64,000 bases of DNA from Lautropia sp. (GCA_030532425.1 JAUNLD010000003.1:1-64000), one strand, 5' to 3'; positions 8,846 to 17,770 are shown, counted from the first letter of the stretch. The notes: generated by a model from the letters alone, not told the origin. Numbers and translations: made by a program.

Positions 8846-9136
8846 TCAGGCCGCTGCTTGCTTGCCGGGCGCCGTCTGGGGCACATGGAAGAAGCCCGAC
8901 GGCTGAAAGACGGTCCGGCCGTCGCGTTCGGCCATGCCGATGCCGATCTTGTACCGGCCGGGAGCGATGGGCTGGTCATTGATGAGCTGGCAGACCCGGC
9001 GTTCCTGCTCATTGAGCTGCACGACGCAATGGACACGGTACAGGCTCCAGACCCGGCCTGTCTTCTCACTGACCCGGCGGCCCGGGTTCATGTCTTCCGA
9101 GTGGATCACGTCTGCCAGAAAATACGGTTGACTCAT
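8846..9136 (-). CDS. Phage single-stranded DNA-binding protein (gpV-like)
   Basis: A 96-residue protein starting MSQPYFLADVIHSEDM. Position, size and the strand-rich pattern (VWSLYRVHCVVQLN, GRYKIGIGMAERDGRTVFQPSGF) fit the inovirus helix-destabilising proteins that coat viral DNA before packaging. The ATG at 9136 is preferred over the open frame further upstream, because upstream residues belong to the overlapping end of the replication gene. In the circular phage it follows rep with about a 70-base overlap. The assignment is by context and fold pattern, not by a catalytic motif. Confidence 0.72.
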   Translation of the reverse strand: MSQPYFLADVIHSEDMNPGRRVSEKTGRVWSLYRVHCVVQLNEQERRVCQLINDQPIAPGRYKIGIGMAERDGRTVFQPSGFFHVPQTAPGKQAAA

Positions 9137-9386
9137 TTTCTCTATCCATTTTCCAGCGCACCGAGTTGTAATCAATCCTTCGTGGCATCCGGCCATGCCT
9201 GATTAGTCTGTCGACGATTTTCTGGGCGCTGTTTTCGTTTGCCGGTCCTTCGACCATCGCCAGGAGGTTGACCAGGGCACCGCATTGGGTTCTGGCTATC
9301 GAAACCGCCTGATCGATAGTCTTCTCTAATTTGACATAATAACCATTATGCGAAGTATTGGCCCAAGCCATCCAGACATGGATCAA
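9066..9386 (-). pseudogene. Detached C-terminus of the phage replication protein
   Basis: This frame enters the prophage from host DNA, crosses the right junction core as NGYYVKL (about 9327-9347), and continues for 86 residues. The stretch ARTQCGALVNLLAMVEG and later IVDRLIRHGRMPRRIDY matches the usual end of inovirus Rep proteins (a residue pattern of GxLVN...VxRLxxxGxPRRxD). It therefore supplies the native C-terminus of the rep gene whose first 331 codons are at 4135-3143. The first 13 residues are host-coded and probably not translated. Circularisation at the core restores one frame of about 417 codons without any base change. Confidence 0.8.
9329..9356. other. Right prophage junction, near-complete chromosomal dif site
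   Basis: Read on the minus strand: XerC arm ACTTCGCATAA (9356-9346), centre TGGTTA (9345-9340), XerD arm TTATGTCAAAT (9339-9329). E. coli dif is GGTGCGCATAA, TGTATA, TTATGTTAAAT, so the XerD arm differs at one base and the XerC arm keeps CGCATAA. The XerC arm is host-derived and the XerD arm phage-derived. A functional dif is regenerated on this side of the insertion, as expected if dimer resolution is to continue. Confidence 0.85.
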
Positions 9387-9573
9387 GTTCCCTCACCAGG
9401 CAACACCTCACCAGGCAATGGCCTCATCATCAGGCAATGCCAACCGGTTCACCGCCTGCGTGTCAGCGCTGGCGACATCCGGCCCAAAAGTTTAAAGATG
9501 GTGTCTGTCGCGTAATGTCTGGGCCGCCAGATAGACAAAGCCTGCTTTAGGACAAAGACAGGAGATTTTCTTC

Positions 9574-10161
9574 ATGGCATCCACGATCAAGCCTTTTGCC
9601 GTTGCCAGTGTTGCTGCGCTGGCCTTGCTGTCGCTCAACGTCATCGCCCATGAAGGCCAGCATCATGCAGCAGCCGACGCACAGGCGCCCATCGTCACGG
9701 CCCAGGCCGCCCATGCCGAACTGAAGCCCACCGCGGGCTCGACAGTGGCCGGTCATGTCCGCTTCCAGATGGAGGGCGACAAGATCCACGTGACCGGTAC
9801 CGTCAAGGGCCTGAAACCGCTCAGCAGCCACGGCTTTCACGTGCATGAAAAAGGCGATTGCAGCGCACCGGACGGCACCAGTACCGGCGGCCATTTTCAC
9901 CTGCATGGCCAGCTGCACGGCGCTCCGGGTATCGACCACAACGAACACGCTGGCGCGATGGGCAACATCCGCACCGACAAGGATGGCGTCGCCCACGTCG
10001 ACCTGCGCTTCTCGGCCAGCAAGATTTCGCTGGGCAACGTGCCGCAGAACATCATCGGCCGCGGCCTGATCGTGCATCACGGCGCAGACGACCTGACCAG
10101 CCAGCCTGCGGGCAACTCGGGTCCACGCGCCGCCTGTGGCGTGATCCAGGCCGACGCCTGA
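9574..10161 (+). CDS. sodC: Periplasmic Cu,Zn superoxide dismutase
   Basis: A 195-residue secreted superoxide dismutase that converts superoxide to peroxide and oxygen in the periplasm. A signal peptide spans about residues 1-25. Copper and zinc ligands are visible in GFHVHEKGDCS, GGHFHLHG and the downstream GRGLIVHHGADD. The structural disulphide partners and catalytic arginine lie in GDCS and GPRAACGVI. A clear AGGAG ribosome site at 9560-9564 precedes the ATG. An extra His-rich N-terminus (AHEGQHHAAAD) may help capture metal. It is the first host gene to the right of the prophage junction. Confidence 0.95.
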   Translation: MASTIKPFAVASVAALALLSLNVIAHEGQHHAAADAQAPIVTAQAAHAELKPTAGSTVAGHVRFQMEGDKIHVTGTVKGLKPLSSHGFHVHEKGDCSAPDGTSTGGHFHLHGQLHGAPGIDHNEHAGAMGNIRTDKDGVAHVDLRFSASKISLGNVPQNIIGRGLIVHHGADDLTSQPAGNSGPRAACGVIQADA

Positions 10162-10207
10162 GATCAGCAGCAGCGTTTTTTCAGGTTCGTGCCATCCCGG
10201 CACCCGC

Positions 10208-12742
10208 TCAGCGCGACTGGCTCATCGAATCGATGGCGGCACTGATGCGCGCCGTCTTGCGGATGACGCGGACCTGCTGCTTCTGCATCAGCGCGTTCAG
10301 CTCGCTGCGGTTCACCGTCCAGTGCTCGCGCGGATAACGCGAGAAGATGAAGACCGAGGCCGAGGGGCTGACCCAACCCAGCTTGTATCGCTTGCAGTCG
10401 GCCTCGGTGCCGTCTTCGGCCGGCGGCATCTTGCGTTCGATCTCGTCCCCATGCGAAAGCCCCGACTGCATGACGGCATCCCAGGTCCGGTCCTCGTCAC
10501 CTGGTGCGCCATCACGGCGCATCGCTTCAAGCGTGGCCGCCGGGGCATCGATGCCGTCCATCGCCCCGCGTCCGGTATCCGGTTTTCCGGAGGCAGCAGC
10601 AGCCGGCCCGGCAGCAGCAGCCCCACCATGGCCCGACATCGCCATAGCCGTTCCCGCCGCAGGCCGCGACACATCAGCCGCCATCATGCCGCTCATGGCA
10701 GGGCGGGCTGCGCCAGCAGCGGATGAGGGCGTCACCACGCCCTGCCCCGATGCTGAGCCGATTCCGGCACGCGCCGGGCCAGGCACGGCCTGGGCGGCCC
10801 CGTCGGCCTGTCGCTGCTTGCTCTGCTCGATGACCTTGCCGTGGCAGGCCATCAGCTCGCCCAGAAAACGCTCGCGCTCGGCCGATGGCATGGCGATGAA
10901 GGCCATCCCGCGTGAGAGGTCGGCGATCAGCTGCGGCACCGATTTGGCCAGCTCGCCGATCTCGCTGGCGCGCTTGGGCTGCACGCTCCACAGCAGCGTA
11001 TCCAGCACCCGCTGTGCGCGGGCCTCGTCAAAGGGCAGATTCTCGGTCTCGTCACGCAAGCGGACGATGAGTTCGACCCAGCTGCTGTCGACAAAGTTGC
11101 GAATGCTCTCGGGCACCTCACCCCGCTGCAAGCGCTGCTGCATGCCCTGGCGGATTTCTGCCCGCAGCGAATCGATCCGCTCGGCACGGCTGGCAGCCTC
11201 GGCAATCTTTTCCAGACGGGCATCGCGGCGTGCCGTTTCCTCGGCAATGATCTTCTCGGTGCGGTCAAGCGCCTCACCGATCACCACCAGCTCGCGCTCG
11301 AAATTGTCCAGTACCCACGTCACCAGCGCCTCGGTGTCCTTCACCAGCGGCGAGGCCGGCTCGGTCTCATAATCAGGATCCGAACCGATTTCGGCCAGCC
11401 GGTCGACGAAGCGGCGCATCGGGTGATCGGGACGCGCAAAGAAACTCGGGTCGATCAGCGCCGCCTTGAAGGCTGCCACCTGCAGACGCAGAAGCTGCTG
11501 CTTGATGGCATTGGCGATGGCATCATCTTCATAAACGTGCTGAAAGACCTGGGCCACCGTTTCGATGATGAGGCGATCGAGCGGAGAACCATGCGTCTGC
11601 GCGGCTTCGGCCGACTGCTGGCGCACGTCCTGAATCAGCAGCCCGCCATCCTCGTCGTCGTTGGCTTCCTGCGTGCGGGTCTGCAACTCGTTCAGAACCG
11701 CCATCAGCTGCTCGGACGTGGCCTGACGATGCGCAATCGTCTGACCGTTGCGGCCAAACTGGCGCGGATCCGCCAGATAACGCGTGGCCGAGGCCAGCGC
11801 TTCGGCGTTCTGCTGGCTGGCCACCTGTTCGGCCCACTGGCCCAGCTCGACGTCACTGACCATGCCGTGCGCCCCGCCCTCGCCGCTGCCGCCCTGCCCC
11901 TTGCCGGCACCACCGTGCCCCGGCTGGCCTGCCTTGTCGGCCTCGTCCAGCTCGGCTGCCGCGCCGATGAGGGCGGCAGCCCGCGACTTGGCAATGCTGT
12001 AGCGCAGCTCGGGCAGCACACCGTAAGCCACCAGCCGGCGGTTCACGTCGCGGTACAGCTCGTTCAGTTCCACGCTCAGTTTCGGCTCGAACATGTCGAG
12101 CAGAAACGACGCCACCTGCGCACCGCCCTGCCCCTGATGCGCGGCGAAGATCTCGCGCAGCATCTCGAAAATCAGGTCGGGCGCGATCGGGTACTCGTTC
12201 TCGGCAAACCAGTCCTGGCCCAGCAAGGCGCCAAAGCGCGCACGCAGCCCATCGGTCAGCTCCTCTTCCATCCGACGACGCGAACGCGCCGAAATGCGCG
12301 ACACCAGCAGCTGATCGCGCACCGTCTCGTCGTCCACCAGACGCAGCGTAGGCGGCTCGTCGATCAGCATCTGGTTTTCGGGCATGCTGAAGCTGCCATC
12401 GGCCGCCATGCCGGTACGACGCTGCCAGCTGCGGCAGCACGCATCCTCGAACTGCTTCTCGATGCTGCCCTTGCCGTTGCGCAGGAGGTCCAGCGAGGCA
12501 TTGAGCTGGTCCTGTCGCTCCCACGAGGTTTCCAGCACGATCTGCTCGACCAGATAATCAACCACACTGACGAAGGCGCTCCTGAAGCAGCGATTGAGCG
12601 CATGCAGGATCGGCTGACGGATCTCCCGCAGGATCTCCAGATTGCTCTGTTCGATCAAACTACCCGTGGTTGGCACTGAAGACTCCCGGACAAGCTGGCT
12701 GGACGCTGCTGGCTTGGGCGGCAGGAAATGCGCGGACTGCAT
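10208..12742 (-). CDS. DUF1631 family protein
   Basis: An 844-residue protein of the DUF1631 family, widespread in beta- and gammaproteobacteria and without known function. It is mostly helical and charged, with no signal peptide or membrane segment. An Ala/Gly/Pro-rich low-complexity stretch lies near residues 640-720 (the region around 10590-10780). The C-terminal part ends in a compact domain (PRE HWTVNRSELNALMQKQQ region). Its 3' end converges on sodC, 46 bases away. The ATG at 12742 is the first in frame; family homology begins around SNLEILREIRQPILHALNR, so the true start may be a little later. It stands alone as a transcription unit. Confidence 0.8.
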   Translation of the reverse strand: MQSAHFLPPKPAASSQLVRESSVPTTGSLIEQSNLEILREIRQPILHALNRCFRSAFVSVVDYLVEQIVLETSWERQDQLNASLDLLRNGKGSIEKQFEDACCRSWQRRTGMAADGSFSMPENQMLIDEPPTLRLVDDETVRDQLLVSRISARSRRRMEEELTDGLRARFGALLGQDWFAENEYPIAPDLIFEMLREIFAAHQGQGGAQVASFLLDMFEPKLSVELNELYRDVNRRLVAYGVLPELRYSIAKSRAAALIGAAAELDEADKAGQPGHGGAGKGQGGSGEGGAHGMVSDVELGQWAEQVASQQNAEALASATRYLADPRQFGRNGQTIAHRQATSEQLMAVLNELQTRTQEANDDEDGGLLIQDVRQQSAEAAQTHGSPLDRLIIETVAQVFQHVYEDDAIANAIKQQLLRLQVAAFKAALIDPSFFARPDHPMRRFVDRLAEIGSDPDYETEPASPLVKDTEALVTWVLDNFERELVVIGEALDRTEKIIAEETARRDARLEKIAEAASRAERIDSLRAEIRQGMQQRLQRGEVPESIRNFVDSSWVELIVRLRDETENLPFDEARAQRVLDTLLWSVQPKRASEIGELAKSVPQLIADLSRGMAFIAMPSAERERFLGELMACHGKVIEQSKQRQADGAAQAVPGPARAGIGSASGQGVVTPSSAAGAARPAMSGMMAADVSRPAAGTAMAMSGHGGAAAAGPAAAASGKPDTGRGAMDGIDAPAATLEAMRRDGAPGDEDRTWDAVMQSGLSHGDEIERKMPPAEDGTEADCKRYKLGWVSPSASVFIFSRYPREHWTVNRSELNALMQKQQVRVIRKTARISAAIDSMSQSR

Positions 12743-13052
12743 GCCGGCCGTACCGGACCATCATGCCCACACTTCCTGACTCGCGGCTCGGCCACGAGGC
12801 TGCGCATCGGGCACAAACGGCACGCGGTGGGGCCCATGTCCGGCATCGCGATTTCTGACGCCCAAACTCCTAGGCTGGTTCATTCAGCCAAGCATGCCAT
12901 TGCGGCATGCCCAGCCACACCATCGGGCGCCTATTCGTCTGCTGTCGGCCGACCGCCGGTCGGCCATCGTCACGAACCGTCAGCACGGCCGCGACATCCG
13001 CGCTGCGCGACGGGCCGGCAACGGCCACGCAGGACGCCGGCGCTGTCCTGGC
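12743..13052. other. Intergenic region between DUF1631 gene and gor
   Basis: About 310 bases with no convincing gene. An imperfect hairpin GCATGCC/GGCATGC (12892-12910) lies in the middle and could end gor transcription. The promoter of the DUF1631 gene must lie in the left part; no clear -35/-10 pair is seen. Confidence 0.5.
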
Positions 13053-14456
13053 TCAGCCTTGCCCGCCTGGTGGCACGGAGGCCTGCACCACCCGCTCCGA
13101 CGGGGTGCGCATCGTCATCAGTTCCTCGGCGCTGCTGGGGTGCAAGGGCATCGTCTGATCCAGATCATGCTTGGTCACGCCCATCTTCAGCAGCGTGGCC
13201 ATCACCTGCACCAGCTCACCCGAGTCCGGCCCCAGCAGCTGCACGCCCACCACCCGGTCGGTACTGGCATCGACCAGCACCTTCTGATGCACCCGCTCCG
13301 ATGTTCCCGACAGCGTGGCCTTCAGCGTGCGGAAGCTGGCACGATAGATGTCCAGTACCGGCACCTGCTGGCGCGCCTCATCCTCGTTCAGGCCTACCGT
13401 CCCCATCTCCGGCGTCGAGAAGATCGCCGTCGGCACGAAGCGCAGATCCGGCACCCACGGCCTGTTGCCATAAACGGTGTCGGCAAAGGCGTGACCTTCA
13501 CGGATGGCCACCGGCGTCAGCGCGATCGTGCCCGTCACATCACCCACCGCGTAGATGCCCGGCACGCTGGTACGGCCAAAACGGTCCACCAGAATCTCGC
13601 CGCTCCTGCCGGTGGCCACGCCCACCGAGGCCAGCCCCAGACGCGAGGTGGCGGGGCGCCGGCCGGTTGCGATCAGCACCTGATCCACATCCAGCTGGCT
13701 GTCATCGTTGAGCGTGACGCGGATCGAGCCGTCAGCCCCCCTGTCGAGACGCTTCAGCGTGCTGTTCAGGCGCATGTCGATGCCCTTCTCGCGGTAGGCC
13801 TCGATGAGCAGATCGGCCATGCCGGTATCAAAACCGCGCAGCACGCGCGGTCCGCGGTGGATCTGCGTGACCTGGGCGCCCAGACCGTTGAAGATGCCGG
13901 CAAACTCCACGCCGACATAACCTCCGCCGACCACGGCAATACGCTTCGGGAATGCCGGCAGGTCGAAGACTTCATTCGAACTGATGGCCAGCCCGGCGCC
14001 CGGCAATTCGTCGGCAGACGGCATCAGCGGCTCGCCACCGGTGGCGATCAGGATCTCGCGGGCCGTGACCTGCTGCCCCGAGGACAGGCGTACCTTCCCC
14101 GGTGCGATGATCTCGCCATACTCGGCAAACCGCGTCACGCCCGCCTTGTCGAGGTTGGCGGCATAGGCGGCCTCCAGGCGGCTGATCTCCTTGTCCTTGG
14201 CCGCCACCAGCGCATTCCAGTCCACGGTGGCCGGCGGCACCTGCCAGCCAAAGCCCTGCGCCTCTGCGAAGGCCTGCGAAAAACGCGAGGCATAGACCAG
14301 CAGCTTCTTCGGCACACAACCCCGGATGACACAGGTGCCGCCAAAGCGAAAGCCTTCGGCAATGCCCACCCGGGCACCGTGCTGGGCGGCGATCCGCGCA
14401 GCGCGCACGCCCCCCGATCCGCCACCGATCACAAACAGGTCGAATTCCATCTTCAT
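13053..14456 (-). CDS. gor: Glutathione-disulfide reductase
   Basis: A 467-residue FAD flavoprotein that reduces oxidised glutathione with NADPH in the cytoplasm. The FAD-binding GGGSGG is at residues 11-16. The redox-active disulphide GGTCVIRGCVPKK has Cys 42 and Cys 47. The NAD(P) motif VVGGGYVGVEFAG is followed by basic residues (HRGPR), which favour NADPH. The C-terminal HPSSAEE carries the catalytic His-Glu pair. The CVIRGCVPKKLLVY variant is the form seen in plant, cyanobacterial and many proteobacterial enzymes. The start is the ATG at 14456 (or 14450); upstream in-frame codons overlap the intergenic space. It lies 63 bases after upp and may share its transcript. Confidence 0.93.
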   Translation of the reverse strand: MKMEFDLFVIGGGSGGVRAARIAAQHGARVGIAEGFRFGGTCVIRGCVPKKLLVYASRFSQAFAEAQGFGWQVPPATVDWNALVAAKDKEISRLEAAYAANLDKAGVTRFAEYGEIIAPGKVRLSSGQQVTAREILIATGGEPLMPSADELPGAGLAISSNEVFDLPAFPKRIAVVGGGYVGVEFAGIFNGLGAQVTQIHRGPRVLRGFDTGMADLLIEAYREKGIDMRLNSTLKRLDRGADGSIRVTLNDDSQLDVDQVLIATGRRPATSRLGLASVGVATGRSGEILVDRFGRTSVPGIYAVGDVTGTIALTPVAIREGHAFADTVYGNRPWVPDLRFVPTAIFSTPEMGTVGLNEDEARQQVPVLDIYRASFRTLKATLSGTSERVHQKVLVDASTDRVVGVQLLGPDSGELVQVMATLLKMGVTKHDLDQTMPLHPSSAEELMTMRTPSERVVQASVPPGGQG

Positions 14457-14519
14457 TCGATTCAATCTTTCTCTCAAGAAAAATGGGGCACCATCACCTC
14501 CAGGGCCCCATCGGCTCAA

Positions 14520-15155
14520 TCATTTGGTACCAAATATGCGGTCACCGGCATCCCCCAGTCCTGGACGGATATAGCTGTGACCGTCCAGTTCACGGTCGAT
14601 CGAGGCCGTGAAGATCGGCACGTCGGGATGCGCGGCATGCACGGTCTGAATCCCCTGCGGCACCGTCAGCAGGCACACGAACTTGATCGAGCGGGGCTTG
14701 AGCTTCTTGACACGATCGATGGCCGCCACGGCCGAGTGCCCCGTGGCCAGCATCGGGTCCAGCAGAATCACGTCACGCTCCTCGATCTCGGGCGGCATCT
14801 TGAAGTAATACTCGACGGCCTCCAGCGTCTTCGGATCGCGGTAGAGGCCGATGTGGCCGATTCGGGCACCGGGCACGATCGACAGGAAACCATCGAGAAT
14901 GCCCGTGCCTGCCCGCAGGATCGACACCAGGCACAGCTTCTTGCCATCGATCAGGCGCGACTGCATCGTCTCCAGCGGCGTCTCGATCGTGACCTCATGC
15001 ATCGGCATGTCGCGCAGCACCTCGTAGGCCAGCAACGCGCTCAGCTCGTTGAGCAGGCGGCGGAAGTTGTTGGTGCTGGTTTCGGCTCGCCGCAGCAGTG
15101 TCAGCTTGTGTTGCACCAGCGGATGATCGACGACCGTTACATTGGCATGCGCCAT
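14520..15155 (-). CDS. upp: Uracil phosphoribosyltransferase
   Basis: A 211-residue pyrimidine salvage enzyme that makes UMP from uracil and PRPP. The PRPP loop [10 protein letters not shown] lies near residues 129-138. The C-terminal [20 protein letters not shown] is the family's uracil-binding end. RAGTGILDG near residues 81-89 is also conserved. The ATG at 15155 gives the usual length; an upstream in-frame start adds three residues only. It is transcribed leftward with gor downstream. Confidence 0.95.
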   Translation of the reverse strand: MAHANVTVVDHPLVQHKLTLLRRAETSTNNFRRLLNELSALLAYEVLRDMPMHEVTIETPLETMQSRLIDGKKLCLVSILRAGTGILDGFLSIVPGARIGHIGLYRDPKTLEAVEYYFKMPPEIEERDVILLDPMLATGHSAVAAIDRVKKLKPRSIKFVCLLTVPQGIQTVHAAHPDVPIFTASIDRELDGHSYIRPGLGDAGDRIFGTK

Positions 15156-15335
15156 GAGAAGCAAACCTCGCTCAAGTCAGGAATCGGAGCGCCGTGGCCT
15201 GGTGTCAGCCCACCGGGACGACGGCATCATCGAGCATGCCCTGGCCAGGCCGGGCACAATCCGCCCGGACACGCACCCATCGGCCCCGGCGGTGGCGGAC
15301 GGGGGTGACGCACGCTCTGAGCGTATTATGCCCTT

Positions 15336-16553
15336 ATGGATGAAACTCGACGGCTTGTGGTGATTGGCGCCGGCCTGGCAGGCTGCGCCACGGCCGAAGC
15401 CTTTTCGCGCCGGGGCTGGCAGGTGCAGGTGCTGGAGCAGTGCCCGCAGCCGGGTGGCGCCGTCATCGGCCTGCCGCTGGTGGCGCAGCACCCGGCCCTC
15501 ACCCCCGACAACGACCTGCGCAGCCGGCTCCTGGTAGGGGCCATGCAGCTGCATGCCGCCCTGCGCGCGGGCCCGGCGCGCGATCTTCAGCCGGCATTCG
15601 AGCGCTGCGGCCGCTTTCAGCCCATGGAGGCTGCGCGGGCCCGGCGCTGTCTGTCACACGTCTCGAACACGGTCGCCCGTTTCGTGCAGCAGCCCACCGA
15701 CGGGCTGTGGTTTCCCGAGTGCGCGGCCGTGTCGCCGGCCCGCTGGTGGCAGCAGGTGTGCAAACGTCCTGCCGTGCAGCTGCGCACCGGCATCACCGTG
15801 GCCCGGCTGCACCGTCAGGCCGGCCGCTGGCGCGTGCTGGATGCCAGCAGCCAGACACTGGCCGATGCCCCGGTGGTGGTGCTGGCCTGCCGTGAACAGG
15901 CGTTTGCGCTGGCCGGCATGGACGAGGCCGACCACGGCCGCCTGCGCCTGAGTCCGGGCCGGGTCTGGACCGCACGCGCCGACGGCGGGCCGCCCGACGA
16001 AGACCCCGGCAGCCCGGCACTGCGGCCGATCATCGGCGGCGGCGGCCTGCGCCTGGAACGCCCCGGCCACTTCTGGCTGCACAACGACGAACATCACCAG
16101 CGCTGGTTGCAGGGTCAGGTCCCTCTGGAGCCCTCGCCCCCTGACGACGGCGCCGGCCCCCCCCTGCACACCATCCAGGCCTTCATCGGCCGTCCCGAAA
16201 GCTGGCACCCCGGCCGGATCGGCGAGCGCCTGCAACTGCGCGACAACCTGCCGATGATCGGCCCGGCCCCCGATACCGCCCAGGTGGCACAGCAGGCCGG
16301 GCAGCTGGCCCGCAACGACCGGCTGCCGCTGCCGCGTCAGCCGGGCCTTTATCTGCTGTGCGGGCTGGCCGGCCGTGGCTCGCTTTACGCCGCCATCGGC
16401 GCCGAGATGATCGCCGCCCATGCCTGCCACGAGGCACCGGTCGTCGACGCGGCACTGGCACGCGCCACCGACCCCGGCCGCTTCATCAAGCGCCGGCTGC
16501 AACGGGCCTGGAGTCAGCGCGGCCGCCCCTCTTCCGCCCGCACCGATCCCTGA
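15336..16553 (+). CDS. FAD-dependent oxidoreductase like the C-terminal domain of MnmC
   Basis: A 405-residue DAO-family protein. The N-terminal dinucleotide motif is VIGAGLAGCATAEAFSRRG (residues 9-27). The central GLWFPECAAVSPARWW and the C-terminal DNLPMIGPAPD, GLYLLCGLAGRGSLYA and DPGRFIKRRLQR all match the oxidase half of MnmC. MnmC removes the carboxymethyl group from cmnm5U34 of tRNA. The methyltransferase half of bifunctional MnmC is absent: the gene starts with the FAD motif, and no methyltransferase frame precedes it. It may work as a stand-alone MnmC2 with a separate methyltransferase elsewhere. A glycine oxidase role is less likely given the MnmC-type end. Confidence 0.72.
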   Translation: MDETRRLVVIGAGLAGCATAEAFSRRGWQVQVLEQCPQPGGAVIGLPLVAQHPALTPDNDLRSRLLVGAMQLHAALRAGPARDLQPAFERCGRFQPMEAARARRCLSHVSNTVARFVQQPTDGLWFPECAAVSPARWWQQVCKRPAVQLRTGITVARLHRQAGRWRVLDASSQTLADAPVVVLACREQAFALAGMDEADHGRLRLSPGRVWTARADGGPPDEDPGSPALRPIIGGGGLRLERPGHFWLHNDEHHQRWLQGQVPLEPSPPDDGAGPPLHTIQAFIGRPESWHPGRIGERLQLRDNLPMIGPAPDTAQVAQQAGQLARNDRLPLPRQPGLYLLCGLAGRGSLYAAIGAEMIAAHACHEAPVVDAALARATDPGRFIKRRLQRAWSQRGRPSSARTDP

Positions 16554-16654
16554 GCCCCATGCTTCACCCCTGCAAATTCCCACCCGAAGCGCCGGGGCCG
16601 GCAGAAAGATGTAACATGACGCCGTGTTGTAAAAAACCGCCGGAGCCTCAGCGC

Positions 16655-17704
16655 ATGAACACGCCCCGCCCCCTTGCCCGATACGCCGCTCCCCTGCTCG
16701 CCACCACCTGGCTGGCGGTGGGTCTGGCCGGCTGCGGCGGCGGGGGTAGCAGCGGAAAAGCCGTCTCCAGCAGTCCGGCCGCCCCCAGCGGCAATACCCC
16801 GGCGGCCAACGCCGACAGCACCCGCCCGGACGCCAGCGCGGCCCCGGGTGCATCCAGCCAGGGCCGCGCCTCCACCGTGGCCAGCGGCCCGATCTCGGCC
16901 AGCGGCATCAGCGGCGCGGCACTGGCAGCCATGCTCGACACCCGTGGCAACGGCGTCACCCCGTTCGGTCCGGCCGACGCCGTCGAGGGCCGTGGCCGCT
17001 GGGGACCGAAAGTGCCCGAAGCCGACTCGCACAAGCTCTTTCTCACGATGCACCAGTGGCTCACGCCCGACGGCTACGCCTATCCCAGCCCAGGCCACCG
17101 CGAGAACTCGCCCTACGATCCGGGCATCTACCGGACACTGGACGGCACCGCCCGCTACAACGCCACCAGCGACGTCGTCTATCGCTGGGATACCAGCAAG
17201 AACGCCACCATTCCCTATGTGCGTCATTGGCTGGGGGTCGACATCACCGCGTCGGCCACGCAGCTGTCGATCAATCACACGCTGGACCTGAACTGGCAGT
17301 TGCAGACCGGCACCCATGCCGAGGCCGGTGCCGAACAGAGCCTGCTGCTCAGCGCCACCACCCCGTACAAGGTCGACAAGACCCGGCTGATTCCCTTCGA
17401 CAAGCCGCTGCACGAATGGCGTCACGGCGATGCCCGCGTGCAGCTGCGCGTACTCAAGGGGCGTGATGCCCGCGAGGCACTGCTCTGCTGGGACTATGCC
17501 CTGCCCGATCTGGCGCGACTGGTCTGCCGGGCCTGGCAGTTTCCGGCCAGCTGGAAGGCAGGACAGGCACCACGGCGCACCGGCTATTTCGTGGAGGACG
17601 ACCGCAGCCGCCGCCCCGGCGAAAGTGGCAAGCTGCGCTGGTTCCTGAGCGAGCGGGAGGGCGAGCAACAGGCCCGGCAGCCAGCCGGCCAGGCCCTCCG
17701 ATGA
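16655..17704 (+). CDS. Hypothetical lipoprotein
   Basis: A 349-residue protein that I do not recognise. A lipoprotein signal ends at LAGC (Cys at about residue 27), followed by GGGGSS and a Ser/Ala/Pro-rich linker to about residue 90. A globular part follows, with KVPEADSHKLFLTMHQWLTPDGYAYPSPGHRENSPYD, a WDTSKNATIPYVRHWLGVDI stretch and LLCWDYALPDLARLVCRAWQFPASW. The start at 16655 is chosen for the signal peptide. It lies 101 bases after the MnmC-like gene and converges on purL. An outer-membrane or periplasmic location is implied by the lipobox only. Confidence 0.7.
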   Translation: MNTPRPLARYAAPLLATTWLAVGLAGCGGGGSSGKAVSSSPAAPSGNTPAANADSTRPDASAAPGASSQGRASTVASGPISASGISGAALAAMLDTRGNGVTPFGPADAVEGRGRWGPKVPEADSHKLFLTMHQWLTPDGYAYPSPGHRENSPYDPGIYRTLDGTARYNATSDVVYRWDTSKNATIPYVRHWLGVDITASATQLSINHTLDLNWQLQTGTHAEAGAEQSLLLSATTPYKVDKTRLIPFDKPLHEWRHGDARVQLRVLKGRDAREALLCWDYALPDLARLVCRAWQFPASWKAGQAPRRTGYFVEDDRSRRPGESGKLRWFLSEREGEQQARQPAGQALR

Positions 17705-17718
17705 AGTAAGCGGACAAT

Positions 17719-17744
17719 GGCATGGCCGCGCTGCCGGCCATGCC
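17719..17744. terminator. Hairpin between convergent genes
   Basis: GGCATGGCC (17719-17727) pairs with GGCCATGCC (17736-17744) across an 8-base loop. It lies between the lipoprotein gene and purL, which converge here. There is no T-run, so it may be a weak or bidirectional terminator. Confidence 0.45.
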
Positions 17745-17770
17745 CGGGCCTCAGTCCACTGAGACGCCCC

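Larger units (their letters stand above)
3156..9345 (-). mobile_element. Filamentous (inovirus) prophage integrated at dif
   Basis: A compact prophage of about 6,184 bases between two copies of a dif-like core (corresponding points 3156 and 9340). All recognised genes are on the minus strand. In circular order they are replication protein, ssDNA-binding protein, major coat protein, a small membrane protein, a TspB/pIII-like protein, a DUF2523/pVI-like protein, Zot/pI, an antitoxin-toxin pair, and an unknown gene. A G/C-rich noncoding stretch and the replication gene complete the circle. There is no integrase, which fits use of host XerC/XerD as in CTX-type phages. No opposite-strand repressor gene was recognised. 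The organisation (small genes with tight or overlapping joins) is typical of Inoviridae. Confidence 0.9.

Noticed and set aside
3143..9356. A serine or tyrosine integrase prophage with tRNA target
   Set aside because: There is no integrase gene and no tRNA at the junctions; the junction sequence is dif-like.
12728..13711. Long plus-strand frames over the gor end and the intergenic space
   Set aside because: No ribosome site, Pro/Ser/Arg-rich composition, and antisense to gor.
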